Shown: positions 1-6,263 of the stretch, in pieces
How positions within the stretch are numbered: position 1 is the stretch's first letter
Layout: each line of letters opens with the position of its first letter
DNA from: CSP1-4 sp036559965
Lineage (GTDB): Bacteria; Chloroflexota; Limnocylindria; Limnocylindrales; CSP1-4
Direction of reading: 5' to 3'
Assembly (NCBI GenBank): GCA_036559965.1
Contig: DATBSD010000104.1
Span: forward strand, 1 to 13,327
DNA length: 13,327 nt
Program-made: the position numbers and the translations under genes
Notes under the pieces: model-generated
What the model saw: the letters and a program-made list of their open reading frames with translations, nothing else
Told to the model about the DNA's origin: nothing
Databases searched by the model: none

Positions 1-891
1 CTATTTGATGAGGTAGCTGCGGACCGAGATCGTGGCTCCCAGGCCGCCCAGCAGGGCGCCTGCGCCGACGACCACGAGCACCAGCTGCTGCCCGATCTGC
101 TGGTCGAAGCCGACCGGGATCTCGGACAGGATGGTCGTGCCGAGCTGGCTGATCGACGGTGCCGCGACGGCCAGGATGGCGAGCGTCAGGCCGGCGCCGA
201 TGAGGCCCACGAGCAGTCCCTCGAAGATGAACGGCCAGCGGATGAAGGCGTCGGATGCGCCGACCAGACGCATGATCTCGATCTCGTCGGCGCGCGCCAT
301 GACCGCCATGCGGATGGTGTTGACGACGATGAACAGGACCGTCAGGCCGACCATCACGAGGATGCCCAGGCCGATCGTCCGGAGCACGCCGGTGATGGCC
401 ACCAGGGCATCTACGACGCGCTGCGTCTCGAGCACCTCGGAGACCACGCCACGGGGCGCCTTGAGCACCTCGACCACGGAGCCGTACTGGCGCGGATCGC
501 GGAGCTTGACGTTGAGGCTGGCCGGGATGGGGTTGGTACCGGTCAGGGTCGTCAGGTCAGCGCGACCCTGGGCTTCCTGCTCGGCCCGCCAGGCCTCCAG
601 CGCGGCCTCCTTGGTCTGGTAGCTGACCGACGCCACTTCGGGCAGCGACTCGACCTGGACCTGCAGCGCATGCACGCGATCGATCGACACGCCGTCGTTC
701 ACGAACGCCTGGACCTCGACCTTGGATTCGACGAATCGCAGGCCGGCCTCGAGTCCCGAGAGGACGAGCATGAGCCCAGCCAGGAGCACGAGCATGAGCA
801 CCATCGTGACCGTCGCCGCGAGGCTCATCACGCGGTTGCGCCAGAGGCCCTGGAACGCGCGCCGGACGGAGAAGGCGAGGAAGCCGATCAC
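1..891 (-). CDS. ftsX: Cell-division ABC transporter permease FtsX
   Basis: FtsX is the membrane partner of FtsE. The complex sits at the division site and uses ATP binding and hydrolysis by FtsE to activate peptidoglycan hydrolases on the outer face. The 296-residue product has the family layout. A short cytoplasmic N-terminus holds the arginine-rich RRAFQGLWRNR, followed by TM1 (about 22-47) and an extracytoplasmic domain (about 48-168). TM2 (about 170-193), TM3 (about 221-247) and TM4 (about 269-291) follow, with the cytoplasmic loop DEIEIMRLVGAS between TM2 and TM3, which is typical of FtsX and MacB-like permeases. The start is GTG (889-891), with a GGGAG about 10 nt upstream. The gene begins 33 nt after the ftsE stop, so the two are very likely co-transcribed. 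The stop codon is the first three bases of the window, so the gene is complete but nothing downstream is visible. Confidence 0.95.
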   Translation of the reverse strand: MIGFLAFSVRRAFQGLWRNRVMSLAATVTMVLMLVLLAGLMLVLSGLEAGLRFVESKVEVQAFVNDGVSIDRVHALQVQVESLPEVASVSYQTKEAALEAWRAEQEAQGRADLTTLTGTNPIPASLNVKLRDPRQYGSVVEVLKAPRGVVSEVLETQRVVDALVAITGVLRTIGLGILVMVGLTVLFIVVNTIRMAVMARADEIEIMRLVGASDAFIRWPFIFEGLLVGLIGAGLTLAILAVAAPSISQLGTTILSEIPVGFDQQIGQQLVLVVVGAGALLGGLGATISVRSYLIK

Positions 892-924
892 GTCGGGCTG
901 CTCCCGAAGGCGACGGCGCGCGGC

Positions 925-1635
925 TCAGTACTCACGATGGTAGCCCCCGACCTCATCGCGCACGATGCGCCCTTCCTCGAGTGCGACGACGCGCCGGCGA
1001 AGGGCCGTCACGACCTCGGCGTTGTGGGTCGCCATGAGCACCGTCGTGCCCAGCTCGTTGATGCGCAGCAGCAGCTGGATGATCTCCCAGCTGATGAGCG
1101 GATCGAGGTTGCCGGTCGGCTCGTCGGCGATGACGATGGTCGGGTCGTGGACCATCGCCCGGGCGATGGCGGTGCGCTGCTGCTCGCCGCCCGATAGCTG
1201 GTGCGGGCGTTGCTCACCCTGCGCGGTCAGGCCGACGAGGGCGAGCACCCGCTCGACCGCCGGTCCGATGTCGCGCCTCGGCGTGCCAGTGACCTCGAGC
1301 GCGAAGGCGACGTTCTCGCGCACCGTCTTGCTCGGCAGCAGCTTGAAGTCCTGGAAGACGATGCCGATGCGCCGCCGCATGCGCGGCACCTCGCGTCGCT
1401 TCAGGCGGGCGAGGTCCTGGCCGCCGAGCATGACCATGCCGGTCGTCGCCAGCTCGTCCCGGATGAGCAGCTTCATGAGCGTGCTCTTGCCGGCGCCGGA
1501 TGGCCCGACGAGGAAGGCGAAGTCGCCTTCCGGGATGATCAGATCGACGTCGACCAGCGCGCGCTTGCCGGTCGGGTAGACCTTCGTCACGTCGTGCAGC
1601 GCGAGCGCGACGCGCTTGAGGTCCGGCAGCTCCAT
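925..1635 (-). CDS. ftsE: Cell-division ABC transporter ATPase FtsE
   Basis: FtsE is the cytoplasmic ATPase that drives FtsX. The span given is the conserved 236-residue core starting at the ATG at 1633-1635, close to the usual FtsE length. Counting from that Met, Walker A GPSGAGKST is at 44-52, the Q-loop FQDFKLLP is around 94-101, the signature LSGGEQQR is at 148-155, Walker B IVIADEPTGNLD is at 167-178, and the H-loop MATHNAEV contains H204. FQDFKLL and DEPTGNLD are characteristic of FtsE. The start is uncertain because the ATG has no visible ribosome binding site. The frame stays open upstream to 1986. A GTG at 1876-1878 has GGAG six bases before it and would give 317 residues with a Pro/Ala/Gly-rich N-terminal tail. 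A promoter-like box at 1977-1984 argues against the outermost GTG (1984-1986). ftsX follows directly. Confidence 0.93.
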   Translation of the reverse strand: MELPDLKRVALALHDVTKVYPTGKRALVDVDLIIPEGDFAFLVGPSGAGKSTLMKLLIRDELATTGMVMLGGQDLARLKRREVPRMRRRIGIVFQDFKLLPSKTVRENVAFALEVTGTPRRDIGPAVERVLALVGLTAQGEQRPHQLSGGEQQRTAIARAMVHDPTIVIADEPTGNLDPLISWEIIQLLLRINELGTTVLMATHNAEVVTALRRRVVALEEGRIVRDEVGGYHREY

Positions 1636-1976
1636 ATCGACGGCCGGCCGCGGCTGGCGAGCCCGACCGGCGCTTGTCGGCGAGACCCCGGCGGTCGGTG
1701 TCGGCGGCGGCTCGGCGACCGCGCGCGACAGCGCTGGGCCGACCGATGGTCCGGTCACCGGACCGCCGCCGGTGGCGCCCGCGGCGGGGGCGGTCGGGGC
1801 GCTCGCGACGTCGCCAGCGTTCGCCCTCGGGGGCCCGAGACGGGGGCGGAGGCTGGCCCGGATGTGCGAGAAGGTCACGTACGGCTCCGCGTCGACCGGG
1901 ATCGGCGCTTCAACGGCGACGATGATCCGGTTGCGGCTCGGCACGCGGGCACAGCGAGCACGACCACGACGCCCGC
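1636..1976 (-). other. Open N-terminal extension or leader of ftsE
   Basis: This stretch lies between the conserved ftsE start and the -10-like box upstream. In the ftsE frame it has no stop codon and encodes mainly Pro, Ala, Gly, Thr and Arg, with third positions mostly G or C. It shows no transmembrane segment and no motif I recognise. Two readings are possible. It may be a disordered N-terminal tail of FtsE translated from the GTG at 1876-1878, which has GGAG six bases upstream. Or it may be a long untranslated leader of extreme GC content in which stop codons are scarce by chance. The plus strand is also open here, so the open frame alone is weak evidence. I see no separate gene in the interval. 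Confidence 0.4.
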
Positions 1977-1984
1977 AGGGTAGC
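1977..1984 (-). promoter_or_regulatory. Putative -10 element for ftsEX
   Basis: On the minus strand this reads GCTACCCT, matching the GCTAnnnT pattern found upstream of other units in this window. Transcription would start near 1970, leaving about 90 nt to the GTG at 1878 or about 335 nt to the ATG at 1635. No convincing -35 hexamer is visible. Confidence 0.35.
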
Positions 1985-1985
1985 A

Positions 1986-2075
1986 CAGGGGTCCTGGCCC
2001 TCCCCTGGGCCGATGGTCGCGTTCGGAGAGTGGGTCGAAGGTCGTGCCGGACGGCGACCGGCTCCGCGCGAGCCG
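1986..2075. other. Intergenic region with nested hairpins
   Basis: This short gap between the oxidoreductase stop and the ftsE promoter box holds several inverted repeats. CGGCTC/GAGCCG (2059-2064 and 2070-2075, five-base loop) abuts the oxidoreductase stop. Two further pairs, CAGGGG/CCCCTG (1986-1991 with 2002-2007) and GGCCC/GGGCC (1996-2000 with 2007-2011), overlap each other. No reading frame here is worth calling. Confidence 0.4.
2059..2075 (-). terminator. Hairpin directly after the oxidoreductase stop
   Basis: This is a perfect 6-bp inverted repeat, CGGCTC/GAGCCG, around a five-base loop. It begins on the base after the TGA stop at 2076-2078 in the direction of transcription. No U-tract follows, so it would be a weak intrinsic terminator or an mRNA 3'-end stabiliser at best. 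Confidence 0.35.
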
Positions 2076-3011
2076 TCAGGAGGCGGGTCGGAGCTGGGGC
2101 ACGACATCACCCGCGAAGCGCTCGAGCTGCGCCACCTCGTCGAGCAGTGGCCAGAGCATCAGCCGCCCGAGCCCCGCCTCCTGGTAGCGGCCCAGGAGGT
2201 CGACACAGGCGGCCGGTGAGCCGATCGGCAGGCGGCCGGCCACGTCCTCGATCGGACGGCGCAGCATCTCGCTCACGCGTGCCGTCGTGACCCGTGCCTC
2301 GGCCTCGTCATCGGTGACGTGCATCCAGCCCGTGGCGATGGCGCTCGGGAACGTGGCCGCGTCCCGCCCGGCAGCGGCCAGCAGCTCGTCGAGCGTCGAA
2401 CGGGCGGCCGCGAAGGCGGCCGGCGTGGTGTTGTAGCACGAGGCCAGCCAGCCGTCGCCAAGACGGGCGACCCGGCGCAGCCCGGCGGCCGATCCCCAGC
2501 TCCCGATGTAGATGGGCGGCCCGTGCACCTGGGCCGGCGGCGGTGAGAGGGCGACGCCGGTCGTGTCGTACCAGCGTCCGACGAACGGGCCGTGGTCCGG
2601 GGTCCACAGCGCACGCATGGCGCCGACAGCGTCGTCGAAGCGGGCCCAGCGCTCGTCGTACGGGATCCCGACGGCCTCGTAGTCCCGGCTCGTCGAACCG
2701 GGACCGAGCCCGGCGTCGAGGCGACCGCCCGACAGGAGATCGAGGGTACCGAGGGCCTTGGCCAGCGCCACCGGTCCCCGCACCACCGGCAAGGCGACGG
2801 TCGTCATGAGGCGGACGCTCGGCGCCGCCTCGATGACCGCGGCGAGGGCCAGCGGGCCATCGAGCCAGGGCCGCTGGTAGACGAGGTGATCGTTCGCACA
2901 GATGGTGCCGAACCCGAGGCGCTCGGCCGCTCGGGCGACACCGGTCACGCGCTCGAGCGACGGTGGCTCCCTGCCCCAGTCGATCTGTGGCAGATGGACG
3001 CCGAACTCCAC
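2076..3011 (-). CDS. Luciferase-like (LLM class) flavin-dependent oxidoreductase
   Basis: This is a TIM-barrel oxidoreductase of the bacterial luciferase superfamily, which uses FMN or coenzyme F420. The 311-residue product shows the family landmarks: an N-terminal strand EFGVHLPQ, AERLGFGTICANDHLV (about 29-44), LLSGGRLDAGLGPG (about 92-105, phosphate-binding region), PPIYIGSWG (about 165-173), LGDGW (about 184-188) and the C-terminal SPAACVDLLGRYQEAG (about 265-280). The start is taken as the GTG at 3009-3011. The frame runs further upstream, but those codons overlap the preceding gene and have no family similarity. This GTG lies 22 nt after the DUF1622 stop, so the two genes are probably one unit. 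A weak GGAG is about 12 nt upstream. The substrate cannot be read from sequence. F420 use is plausible in high-GC Chloroflexota or Actinomycetota but is not shown here. Confidence 0.88.
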   Translation of the reverse strand: MEFGVHLPQIDWGREPPSLERVTGVARAAERLGFGTICANDHLVYQRPWLDGPLALAAVIEAAPSVRLMTTVALPVVRGPVALAKALGTLDLLSGGRLDAGLGPGSTSRDYEAVGIPYDERWARFDDAVGAMRALWTPDHGPFVGRWYDTTGVALSPPPAQVHGPPIYIGSWGSAAGLRRVARLGDGWLASCYNTTPAAFAAARSTLDELLAAAGRDAATFPSAIATGWMHVTDDEAEARVTTARVSEMLRRPIEDVAGRLPIGSPAACVDLLGRYQEAGLGRLMLWPLLDEVAQLERFAGDVVPQLRPAS

Positions 3012-3033
3012 GCAGGTCGCCCGCTCCGTGTGC

Positions 3034-3441
3034 CTAGGGCGAGTCGTCGCCCGGATGCCGTTCCGGCCGGTCGGGGAAGACGGCGCCGACGGCACGGGCG
3101 AGCTCGAGCCGGCGCCATGGCGGGGCGCCCTCGAGCTCGACCTCGAGTGAGAAGCTCAGGAACGTCCGGACGAGCACGATGACGCCCAGCGTGGCGGCGT
3201 TCTCGAGCGTCAGGTCGACGGTGATGGTCTGGATGATGTCGGCGATGATGAGGATCTCGAGGCCGAGCAGGATGATGCGCCCGAGCTCATTGCGGACGCC
3301 GACATAGGTCACCCGATGGCGCAGCCCGAAGACCCCCAGCACGACGCGGGCGCCGAGCGCGAGCGAGCCGATCGCGAAGACCGCCACGCCGACGACCTCG
3401 AAGGCCGTCGAGATGGTCTCCATGGCATCCCGGAAGGTCAC
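3034..3441 (-). CDS. DUF1622 family small membrane protein
   Basis: This 135-residue protein matches the DUF1622 family, whose function is unknown. It has an N-terminal hydrophobic segment (about 13-37), then a short loop and the conserved GRIILLGLEILIIADIIQT (about 54-72). Next come a further hydrophobic stretch, TLGVIVLVRTFLSFSLEVELEG (about 84-105), and a soluble Pro/Arg-rich tail. LGLE followed by ADIIxT and RTFLSFSLEVE are the family hallmarks. I take the GTG at 3439-3441 as the start. It lies exactly six bases after a TAGGCT box on the same strand, so the transcript may be leaderless. The ATG at 3421-3423 is the alternative and would remove six residues. The oxidoreductase gene follows 22 nt after the stop. 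The phosphotransferase at 3525 is divergent. Confidence 0.85.
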   Translation of the reverse strand: MTFRDAMETISTAFEVVGVAVFAIGSLALGARVVLGVFGLRHRVTYVGVRNELGRIILLGLEILIIADIIQTITVDLTLENAATLGVIVLVRTFLSFSLEVELEGAPPWRRLELARAVGAVFPDRPERHPGDDSP

Positions 3442-3447
3442 CGCCGA

Positions 3448-3455
3448 AGCCTACT
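3448..3455 (-). promoter_or_regulatory. Putative -10 element for the DUF1622 gene
   Basis: On the minus strand this reads AGTAGGCT. The TAGGCT hexamer ends six bases before the GTG start at 3441, the spacing expected if transcription begins at the start codon itself. No -35 element is evident. Confidence 0.4.
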
Positions 3456-3500
3456 CTGCCCGGTCGTCGCCGTGCGGCCGATGTCGGTCCCGCCCGGTGC

Positions 3501-3508
3501 GCTAGGCT
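3501..3508 (+). promoter_or_regulatory. Putative -10 element for the phosphotransferase gene
   Basis: This reads GCTAGGCT on the plus strand. Its TAGGCT hexamer is identical to the box on the opposite strand at 3448-3453. Transcription would start near 3515, just before the GGAGG at 3516-3520 and the ATG at 3525. No clear -35 element is seen. Confidence 0.4.
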
Positions 3509-3524
3509 CGGTCGCGGAGGCGAT

Positions 3525-4433
3525 ATGAGCGTCGACATCGAGGAGATCATCGCCGTCGTCGACGCCTGGCGTGGCCGGCGGGTCGAGTGGCAGGAGATCT
3601 CGGGCGGCCTGACCAACCGGAACTACCGCGTCGACGTCGACGGCGAGCCCCACTTCGTTCGCATCCCAGGTACCGAGACCGGGCTGCTGGCCGTCGATCG
3701 CGCCAACGAGCTGGCCAACAGCCGGGCCGCCGCCGCGGCCGGCATCGGGCCTCGCGTGCTCGAGCACCTGCCGGCCTGGGACGTGATGGTCCTCGAGTGG
3801 CTGCCCGGCCGCACCCTGAGCAACACGTCGGCCTCCGAGCCCGGCATGCCGGGCCGGCTCGCCGAGGCGCTCAGACGGCTGCACGGCGCGCCGCGCTTCC
3901 GTGACGACTTCGACATGGCTCGGTTGGCCGCGCGGTACCTGCGTGTCGTCGATGAGCGCGCCATCCCGATCCCGGCCGGCTATCGGGAGCACCTGCCGCT
4001 CCTGCCGCGGGTCGTGGCCGCGCTGGCTGCACGCCCGCTGCCGCCGGCGCCGTGTCACAACGACCTCCTGGCCGCCAACCTGCTCGACGACGACGATCGG
4101 CTCTGGATCGTCGACTATGAGTACAGCGGCAACGGCGACCCGACCTTCGAGCTCGGCAACACGTGTCAGGAGTTGGGCTGGGACGACGATCGAGTGGAGG
4201 CCCTGGCGCTCGCCTACTTCGGCGCCTATCGCGACGACCAATTGGCGCGGATGCGCCTGCAGATGATCATGTCGGACGTCGGCTGGACCCTCTGGGCAGC
4301 CATCCAGGCGGCCGTCTCGACCATCGACTACGACTTCTGGGGTTGGGCCGAGGAACGCTGGCAGCGTGCGGCGACGGCGCTCGACGGCCCCGACCTGACG
4401 ACCTTGTTGCGAGCTTCCACAGGTTCGGCATGA
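3525..4433 (+). CDS. Choline/ethanolamine-kinase-like phosphotransferase (paralogue 1)
   Basis: This 302-residue protein has the APH/choline-kinase fold and is a cytoplasmic ATP-dependent small-molecule kinase. The nucleotide-binding N-lobe carries EISGGLTNRNYRV (about 24-36). The catalytic loop is CHNDLLAANLL (about 177-187), with H178, catalytic D180 and metal ligand N185. The second metal site is IVDYEYSGNGDPTFELGN (about 195-212) with D197. The combination of SGGLTNxNY, HNDLLxxN and DYEYxGxGDPxFELGN is that of choline or ethanolamine kinases (LicA-like) rather than aminoglycoside kinases. The ATG at 3525 follows GGAGG by four bases. The gene stands alone on the plus strand. A clear paralogue lies at 10630-11625, and the two flank the dehydrogenase, phosphatase and permease unit. 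The physiological substrate is inferred, so choline, ethanolamine or another amino alcohol are all possible. Confidence 0.85.
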   Translation: MSVDIEEIIAVVDAWRGRRVEWQEISGGLTNRNYRVDVDGEPHFVRIPGTETGLLAVDRANELANSRAAAAAGIGPRVLEHLPAWDVMVLEWLPGRTLSNTSASEPGMPGRLAEALRRLHGAPRFRDDFDMARLAARYLRVVDERAIPIPAGYREHLPLLPRVVAALAARPLPPAPCHNDLLAANLLDDDDRLWIVDYEYSGNGDPTFELGNTCQELGWDDDRVEALALAYFGAYRDDQLARMRLQMIMSDVGWTLWAAIQAAVSTIDYDFWGWAEERWQRAATALDGPDLTTLLRASTGSA

Positions 4434-4437
4434 CGCC

Positions 4438-4461
4438 GGGTCCGAGCCGAGGCTCGGACCC
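4438..4461. terminator. Perfect 11-bp hairpin after the phosphotransferase
   Basis: GGGTCCGAGCC at 4438-4448 pairs perfectly with GGCTCGGACCC at 4451-4461 across a two-base centre. In practice this is about a 10-bp stem with a four-base loop. It starts five bases after the TGA at 4431-4433, where a terminator is expected between convergent genes. There is no T-tract on either side. Confidence 0.55.
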
Positions 4462-4496
4462 GAGATCCTGAGGTCGAACGACGACCCATCATGGGG

Positions 4497-4518
4497 CCCG
4501 CCGGATCACTCCGGCGGG
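4497..4518 (-). terminator. Perfect 9-bp hairpin spanning the permease stop
   Basis: CCCGCCGGA (4497-4505) pairs with TCCGGCGGG (4510-4518) around the four-base loop TCAC. The permease stop codon (4506-4508) is inside the loop, so the last codons of the gene form one arm. It is probably a transcript 3'-end structure for the minus-strand unit. No U-tract follows. Confidence 0.5.
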
Positions 4519-6161
4519 ACCTCCTTGAAGGCGTATTCGACGTTGATGCCAGCATTCCGCCGGACCAGCTTGGTGATGATGTACCAGAGTGCGGCGAAGA
4601 TCAGGATGGCGCTCACGACCGTGTACGCAAGCTGACTGGTCAGACCGAGCTGCGGGTTTGTCAGGAAGAGGATGAGGAAGATGGACCCGGCGATGAAGCC
4701 GAGCGCGCCGACCACCGTCACCCAAGGGATACCGGCGATCCGGTAGCTGGCACCCGGGGACGCCTCATAGACGCCCTTGGCGCGCCAGGGCAGCAGGGCG
4801 CCAGCCAGCGCCGTGGCAACGAAGACGTAGCCGCAGGCGAAGGTCACGCCAAGCGTCAGTGAGGTCCAAGTCGTCGTCGTGTCGTCCGCGCCTGTGTACG
4901 AGAACGTGTTGTACAGCCAGATGACCGGGATGCTCGCCAGGAAGTAGATGACGTGAGCATTGACCGGCGTGTGGAATCGATCACTGACGCGACTGACCAG
5001 CTCGGGCAGGACGCGGTCGAGCGACATGGCGACCATGACGCGGGTCATGCCGATGTAGCAGTTGTGGACGATCTGGTGCCCGTTCAGGATGAAGCCGACC
5101 GAGATGAGCAGGACCAGGATCGGGCTGGCCCCGATCGCGATGGCCAGGATGTTTGGCCAGAGGTAGAAGCCGTTCATCGTCGCCTCGGGGATGAGCGACC
5201 AGTAGCCGGCCCCGGCGACGTACAGGAAGGCAGTTCCCACGGCGCGCTCGAGGACCCACGCCAGCAGCGCCAGCAGCAGGCCGGTCACGATCAGGGCGCC
5301 GATGATGATCGAGGCCTGGCTCCGGAAGGATCGAGCGTCCTTGATCTCGCCGTTCTGCTGGGAGCTGTACGTCGCCCACTGGAGCGACGTCCAGGCGATA
5401 GGTGCGATGAGCAACGTGGCCAGCAAGCTGAAGGGCGGGTTCAGGTCGATGCCGCCGGCCTCCGTCGCGGCCACCGCCTCCGCGTACCAGTTCGAGCTGC
5501 CACCCATGGCCGCCGAGAAGGCGTCCAGCTTTGCAGGCACCTCCGAGGGCGTGGTCAGGAAGAGCACGACCACCATCGTCCCGAAGGCAAGCAGCGTGGC
5601 GATCCACATCACCCGCTGGAAACTGACGTAGTTGCGGAAGCCCGAAACGAGGATGAGCAGCGCCGTCAGGGCATTGAGGATGCTGACGACGATGATGCCG
5701 GTCGCCGTCGTGAACCACGTCGCGAGTTCGATCATGCCCTGGCTCTGGAGTGAGACACCGAGGCCCAGGAAGAGCGGCGCCAGGCCGAGGTAGGAGAGCA
5801 GCCAGCCCGAGAGCGCCACCCACTGAAGGATCCAGATCACGAAGCCGGAGAAGACTAGGGTGAAGGCGATGCCACCGCCCAGCACACGGCTCTGGAAGAC
5901 ATAATCGCCGCCAGACCGGGGCAACGCGGTCGAGAGCCAGACATAGGCCAGCGCGATAGGGATCTCGAGCACCATCGCCAGCAGGATCCCCCACACGAGC
6001 TGCCCGCCGGGCAGCGCACCTGGCGCCCAGAGGTAGGTCCAGGGGAAGATCAGCCCCATCGTCAGGATGTTGTAGACGAACGCCGACGAAGGGGACATGA
6101 CGCGAACCAGGCCGGAGGACTTGCGAACGAAGACCTCCGGTGTCGCAACCGCAGTCGCCAT
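4506..6161 (-). CDS. APC superfamily amino-acid/amine permease
   Basis: This 551-residue integral membrane transporter of the amino acid-polyamine-organocation superfamily is strongly hydrophobic, with roughly twelve membrane segments. The N-terminal segment is MSPSSAFVYNILTMGLIFPW. The family motif PRSGGDYVFQSRVLGG lies at about 81-96, after the second segment. A long extracytoplasmic loop around residues 210-250 contains NWYAEAVAAT. The ATG at 6159-6161 is chosen because AGGGAGGTG lies about eight bases upstream. Seventeen further in-frame codons upstream have no such signal. The gene is third in a minus-strand series, 102 nt after the metallophosphoesterase stop, and reads toward the convergent hairpins. 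From its neighbours the cargo may be a methylated amine or amino acid such as sarcosine, dimethylglycine or betaine, but the sequence does not show this. Confidence 0.88.
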   Translation of the reverse strand: MATAVATPEVFVRKSSGLVRVMSPSSAFVYNILTMGLIFPWTYLWAPGALPGGQLVWGILLAMVLEIPIALAYVWLSTALPRSGGDYVFQSRVLGGGIAFTLVFSGFVIWILQWVALSGWLLSYLGLAPLFLGLGVSLQSQGMIELATWFTTATGIIVVSILNALTALLILVSGFRNYVSFQRVMWIATLLAFGTMVVVLFLTTPSEVPAKLDAFSAAMGGSSNWYAEAVAATEAGGIDLNPPFSLLATLLIAPIAWTSLQWATYSSQQNGEIKDARSFRSQASIIIGALIVTGLLLALLAWVLERAVGTAFLYVAGAGYWSLIPEATMNGFYLWPNILAIAIGASPILVLLISVGFILNGHQIVHNCYIGMTRVMVAMSLDRVLPELVSRVSDRFHTPVNAHVIYFLASIPVIWLYNTFSYTGADDTTTTWTSLTLGVTFACGYVFVATALAGALLPWRAKGVYEASPGASYRIAGIPWVTVVGALGFIAGSIFLILFLTNPQLGLTSQLAYTVVSAILIFAALWYIITKLVRRNAGINVEYAFKEVPPE

Positions 6162-6263
6162 GCGATGCACCTCCCTGCAATGCTCCGGCCGGGGCGCGAT
6201 AGGCATGGGCACGTTCCCGGCCTCGATGGGTCGCTCAGGCTCTGCGCGGTCGCACCACCTCCC
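6162..6263 (-). other. Intergenic spacer between metallophosphoesterase and permease
   Basis: This is a 102-nt spacer on the transcribed minus strand. It holds the permease ribosome binding site (AGGGAGGTG, about 6167-6176). A second near-identical Shine-Dalgarno-like AGGGAGGTGG at about 6255-6264 overlaps the upstream stop, and only a seven-codon frame follows it. No terminator or riboswitch fold is apparent. Confidence 0.4.

Noticed and set aside
3438..4241. Long minus-strand open frame opposite the first kinase gene
   Set aside because: It is the antisense shadow of a well-supported kinase gene. Its translation shows no family motif, and long antisense frames are expected at this GC content.
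4953..5753. Plus-strand frame encoding an acidic, Asp/Arg-rich protein
   Set aside because: It is antisense to the membrane permease. The composition is what the reverse of hydrophobic codons yields, and there is no start signal or motif.
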